Assembly (NCBI RefSeq): GCF_001638985.1
Contig: NW_017265142.1
Span: 1,108,572-1,172,571, forward strand
Length of the DNA: 64,000 nucleotides
Direction of reading: 5' to 3'
Source of the DNA: Phycomyces blakesleeanus NRRL 1555(-)
Lineage: Eukaryota; Mucoromycota; Mucoromycetes; Mucorales; Phycomycetaceae
Each line of letters begins with the position of its first letter. Positions within the stretch are counted from its first letter, which is position 1. This document shows positions 24,255 through 36,155 of the stretch, piece after piece. The translations under genes and the position numbers were made by a program. The notes below the pieces were generated by a model. The model was not told where the DNA came from. It searched no databases and was given only the letters and a program-made list of their open reading frames with translations.

Positions 24255-25474
24255 TTAATAAGGATCACGTTCCTCGGCCTTCTTCAGTGTGTCGTAGAGC
24301 ACCTTTCCTTCTACAGGAGGTTCAACTTCGCCCTTGAGGATCTGCTCGGCCTTGACAGGCTTACCATAGAATGATGCGTTGGATTTGGATAGTTCGATTA
24401 AAGCAGTTCCTTCAATGCTTACGCCTGTAAAATAGATAGACAGACTTGTAAGTAAATTTATGTAGTATGTACATATGTATATATATTATTTACCTGCAAA
24501 TAGACCTTTGGATTTGCTGTATGAAAACAATGGAGCTGGTTTGCTGCCAATCTCGCCAGTAATCGATGCCTCATTTCCTGCGCCAATAGGACCAGCGCTT
24601 ACCGCAAGACTACCACCCAATGTAACATTACCGCCCTTTGAGAATGCGTGCACTGCTTCATCACTGTTCAAGACAAGTACAAAGTCTGTCAAGTCGGCAC
24701 CAATCTGGGCACCAAATCCAACTCCACCTGTAGCAATTGCAGTAGGAGCACTCCAACGTCTATCAGGTAAACTGTACAAAGCAAAGGGAAAGAAAGAAAG
24801 AGACAAAATGTTAATATCCAAAAAAGAATTATATCTATTTTGGAAACTTACCGAGCAATCACAATTCCACTTCCTGCACGTCCACTCCATAAGAATCCTG
24901 CTTTCAATACTGTGAAAATTGCAAGACCCTTGGCCTGTTGAAGCACCTTGACAGGGATAATGTTGTCAAATCCATTTTCCATCTCTTCTTTGTCTGAAAC
25001 ACAAAATAACATTAATTTCTTTTTAAATATATGCATATACTATAGATTTTTGTACTAACCAATAAACTTTTCAAGAGTTCGGGAAGCTTTAATGCATTCT
25101 TCTGAAAGTGTGCCAAGTACAGGACTATTGGTAGTGCTGGCACCTATTTCATATAATATCAAGATATTTAAATAAACACAAGGTTATTGTTAGTCATTTA
25201 ATTCTATATTTTATTTATTTTGTTTTATTATTTTGGTTTGTCCAATATATGTGTAAATGTACCTTCTACTGCTCTATCGGCTGTCTTTTCGGCAAAGCTG
25301 TTGATTTGAGTGTTGGCCCTTTGACCAAATTCGGAAGCACCTGAGGAATTGCATTAGTAATGAGCTCGATTGTAGTTGAATAAACATAAATTTAAAGAAA
25401 AGCTTACCCTGGACGGCTTTGGCGGTTTGTTCTTTGATATTGTTAAACATGTTTTGTGGATTGAATGATACCAT
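24255..25474 (-). CDS. SYLF (YSC84/LSB3-like) lipid- and actin-binding protein, six exons
   Basis: SYLF-domain proteins bind phosphoinositides and actin and act at cortical actin patches during endocytosis. Exons (minus): 25474-25408, 25340-25263, 25143-25060, 24993-24852, 24771-24494, 24424-24255, giving 272 residues. The first 75 residues form a polar helical part (NNIKEQTAKAVQG). The domain then reads SEECIKASRTLEKFI, VLQQAKGLAIFTVLKAGFLW, SGRAGSGIVIARLPDRRWSA, GGVGFGAQIGADLTDFVLVL, LGGSLAVSAGPIGAG and GLFAGVSIEGTALIELSKSN, the normal order of the family. No SH3 domain follows; the protein ends in EERDPY. This is a SYLF-only form, unlike Ysc84 and Lsb3 of yeast, which add a C-terminal SH3. 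All introns are GT-AG (one GTTAGT donor). Confidence 0.92.
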
Positions 25475-26970
25475 TCTGCTTTTTTGAATCAAGTCAGTTC
25501 TTATATAGATAAAGGGAGAGAGAAAAAGAGAGGTTGATTTTTGTTACATATTAGGACTATGACGTAAATACGATTACCTATTTAAACCATTTTAAGGCTA
25601 ATTTCACCTTATTTTCTCTCTCGCTCTCTCTGATAGAAGGAAAAAAAAATCTGGACTTGGCTTGTGCTTGGACCGATCTTGTACACCTTGGTCTATTTTT
25701 TTGCATGATGTCATGACAAAAAAATACAATAAAGTAAAATTATATAGAATGGAATAGAATAGAAAACGTTCATTTAATAATTAATTTAATAAAATTCTAA
25801 AGAAGATATAGATTAATATTATATAGAGCAACATTTATTTAGCAATTGATTTACTATTAGAATATCTTGGTGGTAATCAATCGTGAAGAAGATAAGAAAA
25901 ATCTAAATTGTAACAAAATTCATTTGACGTCCTTCAGACGCAAGAAAATTTTTGAAATCCAAGCATGACGGATAAATTGGGATATATGTAGCCTTCTTTT
26001 TTTTTGTAAAAAAAAACTTGCGCGATAGTTTATGACGAGATGCAAATCTTAAAATGAGAAGAATAACTGTAGAAGCTGTCATACTCCAAAGCCAATATGG
26101 ATATCAAATGGATATATATATATTTAATATTGCCATTTTTGAAATATGATAAAAAGTCCAAAAACATTAAAAGAATTGGGCAGGGGTGAAGAGGCTTCAA
26201 CTCAAGGACAAGGGCAATATGCAATTGATCCAGCTGGCTATTAAAGATAGTTATTAAAAGGGTTGTTTAAATCTTTAATTTTAAGTCTTAGAATTTGTTC
26301 TGTAGAGAGGACACAATGGTTGCTGCTGACTATGCCAAAAAGAAAATGCAAGGGTAGGCCTTTTCTTTACTATCTTTATTTGAAGAATCTCTCAAGACTC
26401 TCGCTAAATACAAAAAAAAGCAATAGCATACCTACTTCTCTAACACCACGTAACCTTTTCTTTTTCGAACCTTCTTTGTTCTTTTCCCTTTCGAATGTCA
26501 GAAAGGCTCACTATATTTTATAGATTTTAATGCACGAAGCATTATATACAGCGTTTTACAAAAATAGTTAAATACACATTCTTCTTATCAAACTACCTCA
26601 TTTTATTTTTAATTTTCTTTAGTTATCTATACATACATATAAATTTATCTTGAATATCTACTAATGTCCCATTGTCTGTCTACTTACGACAATAATTCAG
26701 GACCATGTAATCAAGTATAAGATTCATTCGTCTGCTCCTATTCACCAATGTTGTCTTTATTTTCACTGCTTTTAGTAGTAAAGCTATCATCATCCCAATA
26801 TGCAAAATACCAAAATACCAAGGAGCTAAAGATACAGCTGTAAAACAGGCTGTTAATATCACTACCACCAAACTATAACTCTATAGTAGGCATACATTTA
26901 CACATGCCATTGAAAGGAACTATCGTCTAGCACTCAAGCATTTAGATGATATATGTATTGTAGCCCTTTA
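25475..26970. other. Intergenic region with short uncertain ORFs
   Basis: No gene can be supported. A minus-strand frame at 26680-26871 (hydrophobic, LAPWYFGILHIGMMIALLLK) lacks an ATG but follows an acceptor-like TTTTACAG. It could be an exon of an unmodelled gene or a remnant. A plus-strand frame at 26263-26523 is low in recognisable content. Confidence 0.35.
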
Positions 26971-28317
26971 TTACTCTCCTGAAGCCGGAGAGCTATTCTG
27001 ATTAATCGGAGTATATCTATCGATGCATGCTTTAACAAGTTTCGCACCAAATCTAAAAAGAGTTCGGATTGTATAGGATAAAAGATTAAGAAATATGTGA
27101 CCGAAAACAATAAGGCCTGCTACTGTAATATAGGACTTCTTGATCGAATCGTCGATGATTCGATCTGATGTTGCCCAACAATAAGTTTTTTGTCCCTGAG
27201 AAACACACACTTTTTGAGGTATAATGGCAGCTATAGAAATAACTAGCTCAAAGTTTTTGAATTTGATTATGAAGTGTTTAGAGCTATTCGGAATGTCGGT
27301 TTGTTTTGAATAAGCTTCTTTGCGTATGTCAATGTTGATGTTTTTGCCTTGAATGGTGTCCCTATTGTTCGGAAGAGCCAAGATAGATATCTCGGTATTA
27401 ACTATAGTGATTGAAGCTGAAGATCTCATTAACAATGTTGTGGGGCTGGACAGAAAGCTTGTTGTTCCTTTGACTTTTGGGCGAGTACGAATAGGCGGCG
27501 AATAAGTACCGTCGTAGAATGTGTAGGTTACTAATTGAGGACTTGTGCCATATTTTGTAATCGTGATAACAGGATAACTTGATACAAATTTTGTAAAAAT
27601 AAATGGTACTGTGACCGTAGATGTTCTTTGGTCCGCTACAGTCTTTGTGATAGTGACAGGAGGGTCTGTTATGTACCTTGTTTTAATATAGGGTTCTTTG
27701 AGCGTTACTGTCTCTAGAATTACGACAGACTTTGTAACTGTGAAGACAGGAAAGTGTGATATATATTCTGTCACAAAACCAACCTCTGTATTTGTAACAT
27801 AGACAGTTATTGCAGGAGCATCCGTATTCATTTGTGGGGATAGTTGTGTTTCTGCTACTAATATACATTTGTGTGTGTGTGTGTGTGTTTGGTTGTATTG
27901 TTGGTTGAGTTGATTTTGCTTAAAACTCTTCTTCTTCTTTTAGGTCTATCATGTTTATCATGTAAGAATGTGAAAGAAAGAAGGTAAAGAGAAGGCCTGC
28001 TTAAACTTACTGGTTAATGTACTTGAAGTAAGATCAGTCGTAAGAGAGTCATACACTTTAGCGCCATAATTATGAATATCGCATGGTTGTGTCTCAATGG
28101 CCAATATTGAATCTTGAATAGCTGGACTTGTCTCATATGTGACATCATAAATAAGAAGTTCTTCAAATCTATCTCTGTCAATACTCCCCCATTTATGAAT
28201 TTTGCTTTTCCAGATAAAGACTGACCGAGAGAGACGCATATCTCTGGATATAAGAAAATATCTTATGAGAGCACAAGAAAAAAGGAAAAGTGGGAGAGAT
28301 ATATGAGCCGGAATCAT
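26971..28317 (-). CDS. Unrecognised secretory/membrane protein with three Thr/Val-rich repeats, two exons
   Basis: I do not recognise this family. Exons (minus): 28317-28011 and 27851-26971, joined by a GTAAGT donor and a CAG acceptor, giving 395 residues. The N-terminus (residues 5-23, ISLPLFLFSCALIRYFLI) is a probable signal peptide or anchor. The first exon has conserved-looking sequence (RDRFEELLIYDVTYETSPAI) with few Cys. Residues about 120-205 carry three copies of a roughly 29-residue unit. Each ends in P-V-x-T-[VI]-T-K (about 137-143, 167-172, 196-202), probably beta-rich and rich in O-glycosylation acceptors. A CVSQGQKTYCW segment follows, then a transmembrane helix at about 343-365 and a short basic tail. 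This is the topology of a type I cell-surface protein. A wall-associated sensor-like role is speculation. Confidence 0.7.
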
Positions 28318-29140
28318 CAAGGTAAACGGACAATTAAAAATTAGTAATAGGCACTGCGAGAGAGTTGTTGTTTTTGTTGTTAAGAAAGAAAATCCTAGCT
28401 GCTTATATAGATATCCGGTTTCCTACCTTTTCAAGATTTCCCGCTGGACAATGGTTTGTTGCTACGGAGATTCTGATAAGCTCTTCACAATATATAGCTT
28501 TTATTCAATCATAGATTATATATCAAATATATATATACATATATACTTTTTGGGAGCAAGAAGAACAAGTAAACTAAATTAATAAATAGATAAATAAAAG
28601 TGGTACCTCAAAAAACCAAATGCACTTTCAAGAAGATTATTTAATTGAATGCCCTATTTATTTTATATATGTATAGTCCATTGTGAACTGTCGTATTCTG
28701 TATATATTTCTCTCAGCTATAGTGTATGTATCTTAATAATGATTTAACGTCGAGCTGTTGATATTGTGTTTATAATCAGGTACAGAAGAAATCTCTAAGA
28801 GAAGTAAAAGTCAAAATAAATGCAAAAATTCTTATTATTATTGCTACTTTAATTTAATATAGCGTGTAAATAACTAGGATTCCTATTGTTTTTATACATG
28901 TATTGAACAGGCGTGTGCGTGTATGTGCGTGTATGTGTGTGTATACCTGAGTAAATACTATAATAATTACCTTTTCTCTCTATATGGTATTATTTAACCG
29001 ACCTGTACTTTATATTTTATTGGCTTTATTCTGATTTTGTCATGAATTCTCTGCACAATCAGCCCTTAATATCTGATAGCAGCCACTTATTCCCTTGAAA
29101 CCCCCATCTCGATACTTTTCAACTATTGGCATAACTTCAT
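28318..29140. other. Intergenic region upstream of the orphan membrane-protein gene
   Basis: AT-rich with no recognised gene. It holds a GTGTATGTGC-type repeat near 28910-28945. Confidence 0.45.
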
Positions 29141-29141
29141 T

Positions 29142-30250
29142 TCAACAAGACTCAACCTGGAATTCAAAATCCCGCCACCTGCTGTGATGAGATCCAGGCA
29201 TTATGCATGTATACTTATTGCTTTCTTTTCTTATTTTTACTTTTTTGTTTAATATTGGTTTGCAATCTACGGGTTTAGTTTCTAGTGACTGATGGGACTC
29301 TTTTTGGTCTACTTGTCTAAGCAAAGTAAAAAAATAACCTTCTCTTGTACCTTTGAACAAAAAGTGCACAGACCACTTTAGAGTAACCTACAAATCGCCG
29401 CTATAGAAACCTGTACTCCACCTTTAGATATTTTGCCACGCCGATCAAGATCAGACCTTTCATTACTTCATTACTTCATTACTTTATTTTGCAAAGTCGC
29501 TTTTATAAGTACTTTGAGTAAATATTATTAGCCGTTTCTTCTGCCGTAGAAAAGTTACACAAACTTAGTAAAAAAAAAGAAACATACAGCTATATCACGT
29601 TTGCTCTGACGTGGACATCTAAGACTGACAAAAAGCGCAGTCCTAAACTTTAATCGCAGATGAAAAATTTTTCTGTTACTTATAGACCTCCTCCAACGCG
29701 CGTCGTTTGTTTTCTCCTTGAGCAACAACAGTCCCGGTTTCATAGTGAGACGTCTCTTGCGACCGTTACAGGGAGATTCTTCCATGCTACAAGCATCGGA
29801 AAGTGAAAGTTGTTACTCGCCAGCTCAGTTAATTCTGAGAAGTCGTGGGGCATGGTCTCTTTTCATTTTTGGAAGGACTACTGTGTACATCGCATCGCCA
29901 ATGTGGAATCATGATGCTGGGGGGAGGGAGGTCTAACCTGTGGTGAGATGTGCTGGCTCTTCACTGCTAACCTGACTGAACTCTTTAACGGCTGACGGTG
30001 AAGCTACTGGTAGTCGAATGAGCTGGACCTTATCACCTAGTGGTAAGTTCTCTGGCGAGTTCGCACCCACATTACTCGGTGACGAGATGTGGGGCTGGAT
30101 GAACGGGTGCTTTCCGTTGGTTTGCCACCATTCCAGCACCTCCTTCGCTACCAAGTCAGGTTTACGTCCTGAAGGAGATTGAGCCGTGTAATACGGGGAC
30201 AAAGAACTTGGTGTCATGCTTTTTATTCTTTTACTCATGTAAAAGAACAT
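29142..30250 (-). pseudogene. Broken ORF of unknown, possibly retroelement, origin
   Basis: A minus-strand frame starts with MSKRIKSMTPSSLSP (ATG at about 30238) and stays open to a TAG at 29933. The same frame then continues as readable, non-repetitive protein with further stops to about 29660 (IGDAMYTVVLPKMKRDHAPR, later MKPGLLLLKEKTNDARWRRS). Base composition is clearly more GC-rich than the flanks. This looks like one coding sequence of 190 or more residues interrupted by about four stops. A further minus-strand piece lies at 29142-29369. The style (LVAKEVLEWWQTNGKHPFIQ) suggests the N-terminal ORF of a retroelement or an orphan protein, but I cannot name it. Confidence 0.35.
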
Positions 30251-33200
30251 TAAGTGAAATTCAATTAAATAGAATAAAATAGTTTCTTTACGTATATATA
30301 TATATCTTTAAATAAATGAATAAAGTCCTTTTTAACTAGTATTGTTTCCAATAAAAAAACACGCTTTTAAACATTTTTTTTACTTGATTGAAGAGGTTAA
30401 TGTTGTAATTAGGAGGGTTCATTTATAAGAATAAATTAAAATAATCGAATGAATCTGAAAAGAAATAAAATACTATTTGTATATTCTAGCGTGGTATTGA
30501 TAGCCGTGTTCAACTATAGATGCTGTTTTTGTCTATAAAGTATATAAATTGCAGAATAACTTTTGATGATGCCAATGCCGTGAATTGTATAGTATTGAAT
30601 TTGGTTAATTTGGATGAACATTGTAAAATGCATTAGAATGAGAGAAAGAGAAAAATGCAAAAACCGAAAGGTAAAAGGCGAAAAAAAAATGAAGATTAAT
30701 GAGAGATGTGAAGGAATAAAAAAATATGTGTTTGAAAGAGAGGCAGAAAAGACGTGATGTGGATTGAATATACAGACTGTGCACAAAAAAAAAAGTCAAT
30801 TTGGATGTATTCATGAAGCAATGATAATAAATTTTAAGCTCTAATATCATATAATCTCTTATGCCCATCCAATTAGCCATATCACAAAAGGATTCACGCA
30901 AGTCTACGAAAAAAAAAGAAACTGAGTTTCCTCCAAGAATGTGCCAGAAGATTTCCTTCTACCTGTTCAACAGACATGGGAGAAGGTGATTGAAACAGTG
31001 AGTAGCATAACACCAGAGGATATACCCTCACTGTATATCCTTAAGCCAATTCCCTACTGTTGTGGTACACAATTGTCTTGCTTTATTGCCAGAAAATCTA
31101 GATAGCCGATGTTCAATAAGGCTTCTACTAAATTCTAGGTTCTAGTGAAGGTTATGTTGTTGGACACTATTCCTCAACCTAGGCTGGATGCATTAATATA
31201 AACCTCGTAATATGGAGTCTCTGGAAGATATGAGAGATTGGGAACAGCTAGAGGAAATTTTATCTTGTACTCTTTGCTTTTTACTTCCATTACTCATTGC
31301 TCGTCGGGGAGACTTGAAAAAGCGGTGTGAAAGAAAGAAAGCAAGAAAGAAAGAAAGGCGACCACCTACCGGTGAATAGTCGTGGTACGGTATTTCAGGT
31401 GGTTTTTAGGTGAAAGCCCCTGCTTGGAAATGTCCAATTTGGAATGACCCGACTTACGGGTTTAGATTTTTCTTTTTGGAATGGCCTTGAGCATTACTGT
31501 GCGTAAAGCTTAGTATGTCGGTGTTAGAGGCTGACAGATCTTTTGTCTGGCCGTATTATGATCGTCACTTTCTCATTCGGATTTTTTTTTTTGGTGAGAA
31601 GCTTTACGCGAAGCATCGGATAAATATTTCTTTAATATACGTGCAGTATCAAGCAAAGATGGGGGCTCACTGGATCCATGTTTTTACAATGGGTGTGCTG
31701 AACAAGTGTAATTAACGGTAGATATTATTGCAGTTTAATTGGGTAATGTGAATGGGATACCATCGGGAATAAACTCATGTATAAGCTTGACAAAAATCCA
31801 ATGTCTGAATCCATCACAATAGATCAGTTTCACACCAGATCATTGGCAAAGGAGTTTATGGAACAGGCAAGGCCTGACAGGTAGAGCTGAATATCTGGCA
31901 ACTGACTATCAAATCATTTGGTAATTGTTCCAATAACAGAGCAATGGTGTGCTGGTACTCGATATTTGTCGTAAAATGTTACATAGACAAGCTTGAAGAA
32001 ACCAATGACGGAACATGTCATCCAAAGGATGACGAAAGAAATTCTTTATAATGTTAAGAAAAAATTCCAGCAGTTTAAGATAAGGTACACCAAATATGTT
32101 GCTATGGGTCGTTGTTTTCGGGTATGGTGTCATTTTTGGGATGTACATTATTATTAATAGAGGTTTTGAGATAAGAATTGAGGTCCATAAGGGATTTAAT
32201 ATTGACATTGACATTCCAATTAAACATAATATAAGAAGCATATAAAAAAATTTGTTCAAGCGGTTAAATATCAAGAGCGAAAGAAAGAATGATAGTTTGA
32301 TAAAAGGTAAAATTCTCAATTTATTTTGATACACATTTTTATATAAAGAAATAACGATAATAAAGCAAGAGCTTCTGTAGACTGAAGGATAGATATATAC
32401 AAGCTGGTAAGTATGTGCGTGTGTGCGTGGGTTGAAGAGAGATAAAGAGAAAGATAGGTTTAATAGTCCACTCAATGTACAATATCTACTGTGTATATAG
32501 AGTACTTTTTGTTATGTAAACACAATCCCTTTTTAAAATACCTCGATGATATTTTTCTATTTAGATTATTATTTTTGATGTAATGTATTTGATACTCTTT
32601 TGTATGTAAGCATAAGAGATCGGGTGTGGACCCAAATGGTACCGTATCCCTTAAAGAGCCTAAAAAAATCAACTTTAATTATATATATATATATATAATG
32701 TCTGTCATACGTTGAACTTATTAGCAAAACAAGCCCCCACCAATGCGATGGTATAATAGATCCCAGCTTTTATTAGGTAAATAAGAGGGAGAAGGAGAAA
32801 CAAGAAGGTGGGATGGTAGATGATCCATAATTATATACGGTGGATCGGATAGTCATAAAATACATGTTCAAATAGATTGTGTCTAGTTGTCTATAGCTTA
32901 GATCCCATTTAATTTCAGTCAAAGTTTTGAACAACCAAGATACATAAATATTTGCCTAGAATTATTCGAGAAATTTCCTGGGAAGTATATGATATCATCT
33001 AGCTCTACACAAAATAATACCTCTTGCTGTTTTGCTTGATATATCTTTGGTACTATTATCAATTCAAGTTCTCACTGGGACCTTGTGTGTGCCATACTAG
33101 TAGAGCAAAACTGATTCATAACATTATTTACCCAAAGATGTGTTCTTGTTCGGTGAGTTCCAGATTGAACCATTATTTATACAATTGGATACTTTCTTTT

Positions 33201-33868
33201 TTACAAGCTCAATGGATTTCCAATAAGAGCTGTATGTACGTTTGTCTGTGGGTATATATATTATCTGATATAGCCTTGTGGTCTTGGTCTTGGTCTTGGT
33301 AATAAGAATTACTAGAAGAGATTATGATTTATATGTCAAGCAAGTCTATATATAAATCTTTTATTTATCTTTGAGGTGTTTAATATATATGTGTGTTTTG
33401 AATCTTTTGTTAGACCAAATTGCGATATTTTGCACGATAAATGTCAACCTCAAGGCAGATAGAATAGCAATAGCAATAATGCCGTTTCTTTTATTCATGT
33501 ATTGCTTTGTCTTTCTAATATGATAAGCCTTGGTGGCAGAAATGTAGTGACGTAATTTATACTATAGAGAGAGAGATAAAGGGCGATTTTAGTAAGATTT
33601 TTGCAAGAAATACATCTCTAATCACACCCCGGGGCACATTAAGAAAATAGACCCCTAAACACGCTTTTTCTTTTCGTAGTGTTAGGTACGTTTATTTATA
33701 AAGAAATATATAAAAAGAAGAAGAGAATATTGACATTTGTGTGTTCTATGATGGTTATGGTGTTTTAGTATATAATTAAAAGAAAAGAAAAGTACTTGAC
33801 AGAAGTAGTAGCAATGAATGTAAATGAATAAATGATTAAATGAATGTATAAATGAATGAAATAAAAGA

Positions 33869-33928
<60 letters not shown>

Positions 33929-34041
33929 AAGTGTAAGTGTTTTTTTTGTATGTAACAGTAGTAGCAATTAATAATCATCCTTCTTTTATATATGTATACT
34001 CATTCGCACACATACACTTGTATATAGAAATAAATAAATAT
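30251..34041. other. Gene-poor region with scattered decayed coding fragments
   Basis: No intact gene recognised. A plus-strand piece at about 30940-31045 (VQQTWEKVIETVSSITPEDI) resembles the C-terminal end of Tc1-type transposases. Another plus piece at about 31780-31882 (KNPMSESITIDQFHTRSLAK) looks like former coding DNA. A minus open frame of 188 codons at 31909-32475 is rich in Leu, Ile, Phe and Ser and may be chance. (TA)n and (GT)n lie at 33871-33928. Confidence 0.4.
33871..33928. repeat. Compound (TA)n(GT)n microsatellite
   Basis: About 20 TA units are followed directly by 9 GT units. Confidence 0.85.
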
Positions 34042-34561
34042 TTAAAATAATCTAAATCGCCCATTACAGTGTTCTCTTAGGCTAGTAGAGTTTGACGGAC
34101 TCTGGTTCGATTGCTGGAGTAACAATAAAAGTGATTGTGATGACTGGGATGGTGCCAATTGTGATTGTGCTGCCTGTATCTGGGGTGGGACGGCCATGAA
34201 TTTGGTTACACTGCTTGTGGACAGACTGTGATGATTTCTGTGGAGAAAACTCATGAATAGCTGGTCAGGGTGGTCGAGCGCAGCATCTCTTTCTTGGCAT
34301 GCATGAGAGCAATAAATTGAACTCTGGGGTCAAATGAAGATTGTGTGTGTGTTTTGTGTGTTTTGTGTGTGTGTTTTTTTGTAAGGGTGAGCACAACTAA
34401 ACCATATAACATACACACACACATATATATATTATTTGTTTATTTTTAATTGATTTTCTTATTCTTCTTCTTCTTCTTATATATATAATTGACATTTTGC
34501 TACTTACGGAATAAATACTGATAGCATGATCGCAATAAGTACACCAGTTGGTATCGCACAT
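34042..34561 (-). CDS. Small Ecl1-like zinc-binding protein, two exons
   Basis: Exons (minus): 34561-34508 and 34323-34042, giving 111 residues. A GTAAGT donor and a CAG acceptor join in phase 0. The N-terminal 35 residues read CDTNWCTYCDHAISIYS, then SSIYCSHACQERDAA. This is the CxxC-x(n)-YCSxxC arrangement of the small fungal zinc-binding proteins grouped as Ecl1/life-span regulatory factor (PF12855), whose yeast members act in the nucleus and extend chronological life span. The rest is Ser/Gln-rich and probably disordered. The intron falls between the two Cys pairs, so neither exon alone shows the motif. The family is assigned from the Cys pattern only; the role is inferred. Confidence 0.65.
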
Positions 34562-34725
34562 CACAGCAGACTGACGCAAGATAATGCAAACGAAAAGAGA
34601 ATCAACAGACAGACAGAGAAGAAGGGAGATAAAAATCAGACAGTTTATGAAGAAAATAAAGAAGAGAAAGAATAGGAAGAATAGGAAGAATAGGAAGAAA
34701 TGGAATAAAACAAAATAAATCAAAT

Positions 34726-34770
34726 CAAACCAAACCAAACCAAACCAAACCAAACCAAACCAAACCAAAC
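34726..34770. repeat. (CCAAA)n pentanucleotide repeat
   Basis: About nine copies of AACCA/CCAAA in tandem. Confidence 0.85.
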
Positions 34771-35423
34771 AAAAAAAAACAAAAACAAAACAGAAAAGGG
34801 ATTTAAAAAGTTCGGGTTTGGGTGAAGTACGGGAGAGGGGCTGTCAATACAGACACGCACAAAAGAGATATAAAAGAGAAAGAGAAAGAGAATATGAAAC
34901 GTATCAAAACTTTAGACAAACAAGATATAAACTATATATACACACATAATGCGTGTGTGTTTGTGTACACACCCACACCCACACATACGTACTCCAATAT
35001 GCTTTGGGTCCCAGCGTAATATTGATAGGAATGGTATCAGGATTAGTATTAGTAATAGTAATATTAATAGTAACAGTAGTAATGTTGTTGGTCGTGGTCG
35101 TGGTAGTGGCCGTGGTCGTGGTCATGGTCGCGGTGGTAGCTTGATAGTGAATACTAGTGTCAATGCTAATGGTAATGGTAATGGTAATGGTAATGATAGT
35201 GAATATTGTGAATATTGTGAACAATGCGTGCTAAATGATGCTTATTGAAAATAGACGAATCAGATATTGTCAAACGCCTTGAATCAGACTGACTATTTAT
35301 TTACACGGGAACAAGTGTGGGGTCTTGTGGGAACTCTGTGTTTAATGCGAAATTTTATTTACAAAACAGAAATATATAAAAAGAAAAAAAAAGGCAAAAG
35401 GCAAAAGAAATATATAGATGTGC

Positions 35424-35498
35424 ATGTATGTATGCATGTATGTATGTATGTATGTATGTATGTATGTATGTATGTATATATGTATGTGTGTGTGTGTT
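35424..35498. repeat. (TGTA)n tetranucleotide repeat
   Basis: About fifteen TGTA units with two TGCA interruptions, ending in a (TG)n run, just after the RhoGEF stop codon on the opposite strand. Confidence 0.85.
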
Positions 35499-35511
35499 TT
35501 CTTTGATAAAA

Positions 35512-36109
35512 CTAATTACGACGTTGTAATCTTAAAATGACAGATTGTATGGCTTCAATCCAGACCCGTTGTTCTTCTTCACTGTTGGCCTTTAGATAAT
35601 GGTGCTGGGGTGGTGATGAACCAGACGCACTGAGGAGGGCATTGATGTCCTCAGAGTAGGCGCAGGATGGGTCACTGTGGTGGATTGTGATGTCGATCCC
35701 ATACTGGACCTTGTCGGCCTTTAGTTTTCCAACCATGGCACAGGCCAGATCAATTTTGCCTTTGTACTGCAGGAGGTTGTGGTTGTCCTCAGCTCGTGGT
35801 TTGAAATACAACAACATATCGCTCATCAGTACATAAACACGTCGATCCAGGTGTCGATGCAGATTCCAAAGCTCGCCTTGTTTGACAATTATCCGTGGTG
35901 CGTCCGTGAGCAAAAAGCCTTGGCGTGACTGAATACTTAATCGTACGACTTGGTTCAATAAATGGCATCTTTGTATTCTACAAAATAGAAAGCCAAAAGA
36001 AATATATAAATAAATAAAAGGAGATAATCAAAGGAAGAAGAAGAAGAATTGAAACAAACTAGTATTATGATTCTTTATATTGTTCAATTTATTTTCATTC
36101 ATTCATTCA

Positions 36110-36155
<46 letters not shown>

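Larger units (their letters stand above)
34562..35511. other. Intergenic region dominated by simple repeats
   Basis: It contains a CCAAA pentamer run (34726-34770), degenerate AGTAAT and TGGTCG trinucleotide-type runs (about 35035-35205) and a long TGTA run (35424-35498). The plus-strand frame at 34949-35248, with RG-rich sequence, follows from these repeats and is not called as a gene. Confidence 0.5.

Noticed and set aside
31909..32475. 188-codon minus-strand open frame
   Set aside because: Composition is that of AT-rich DNA (Leu, Ile, Phe, Ser) and no domain is recognised. Kept only as a note in the regional entry.
34949..35248. Plus-strand RG-rich open frame
   Set aside because: Its sequence follows from GGTCGT and GGTAAT repeats, with no splice or homology support.
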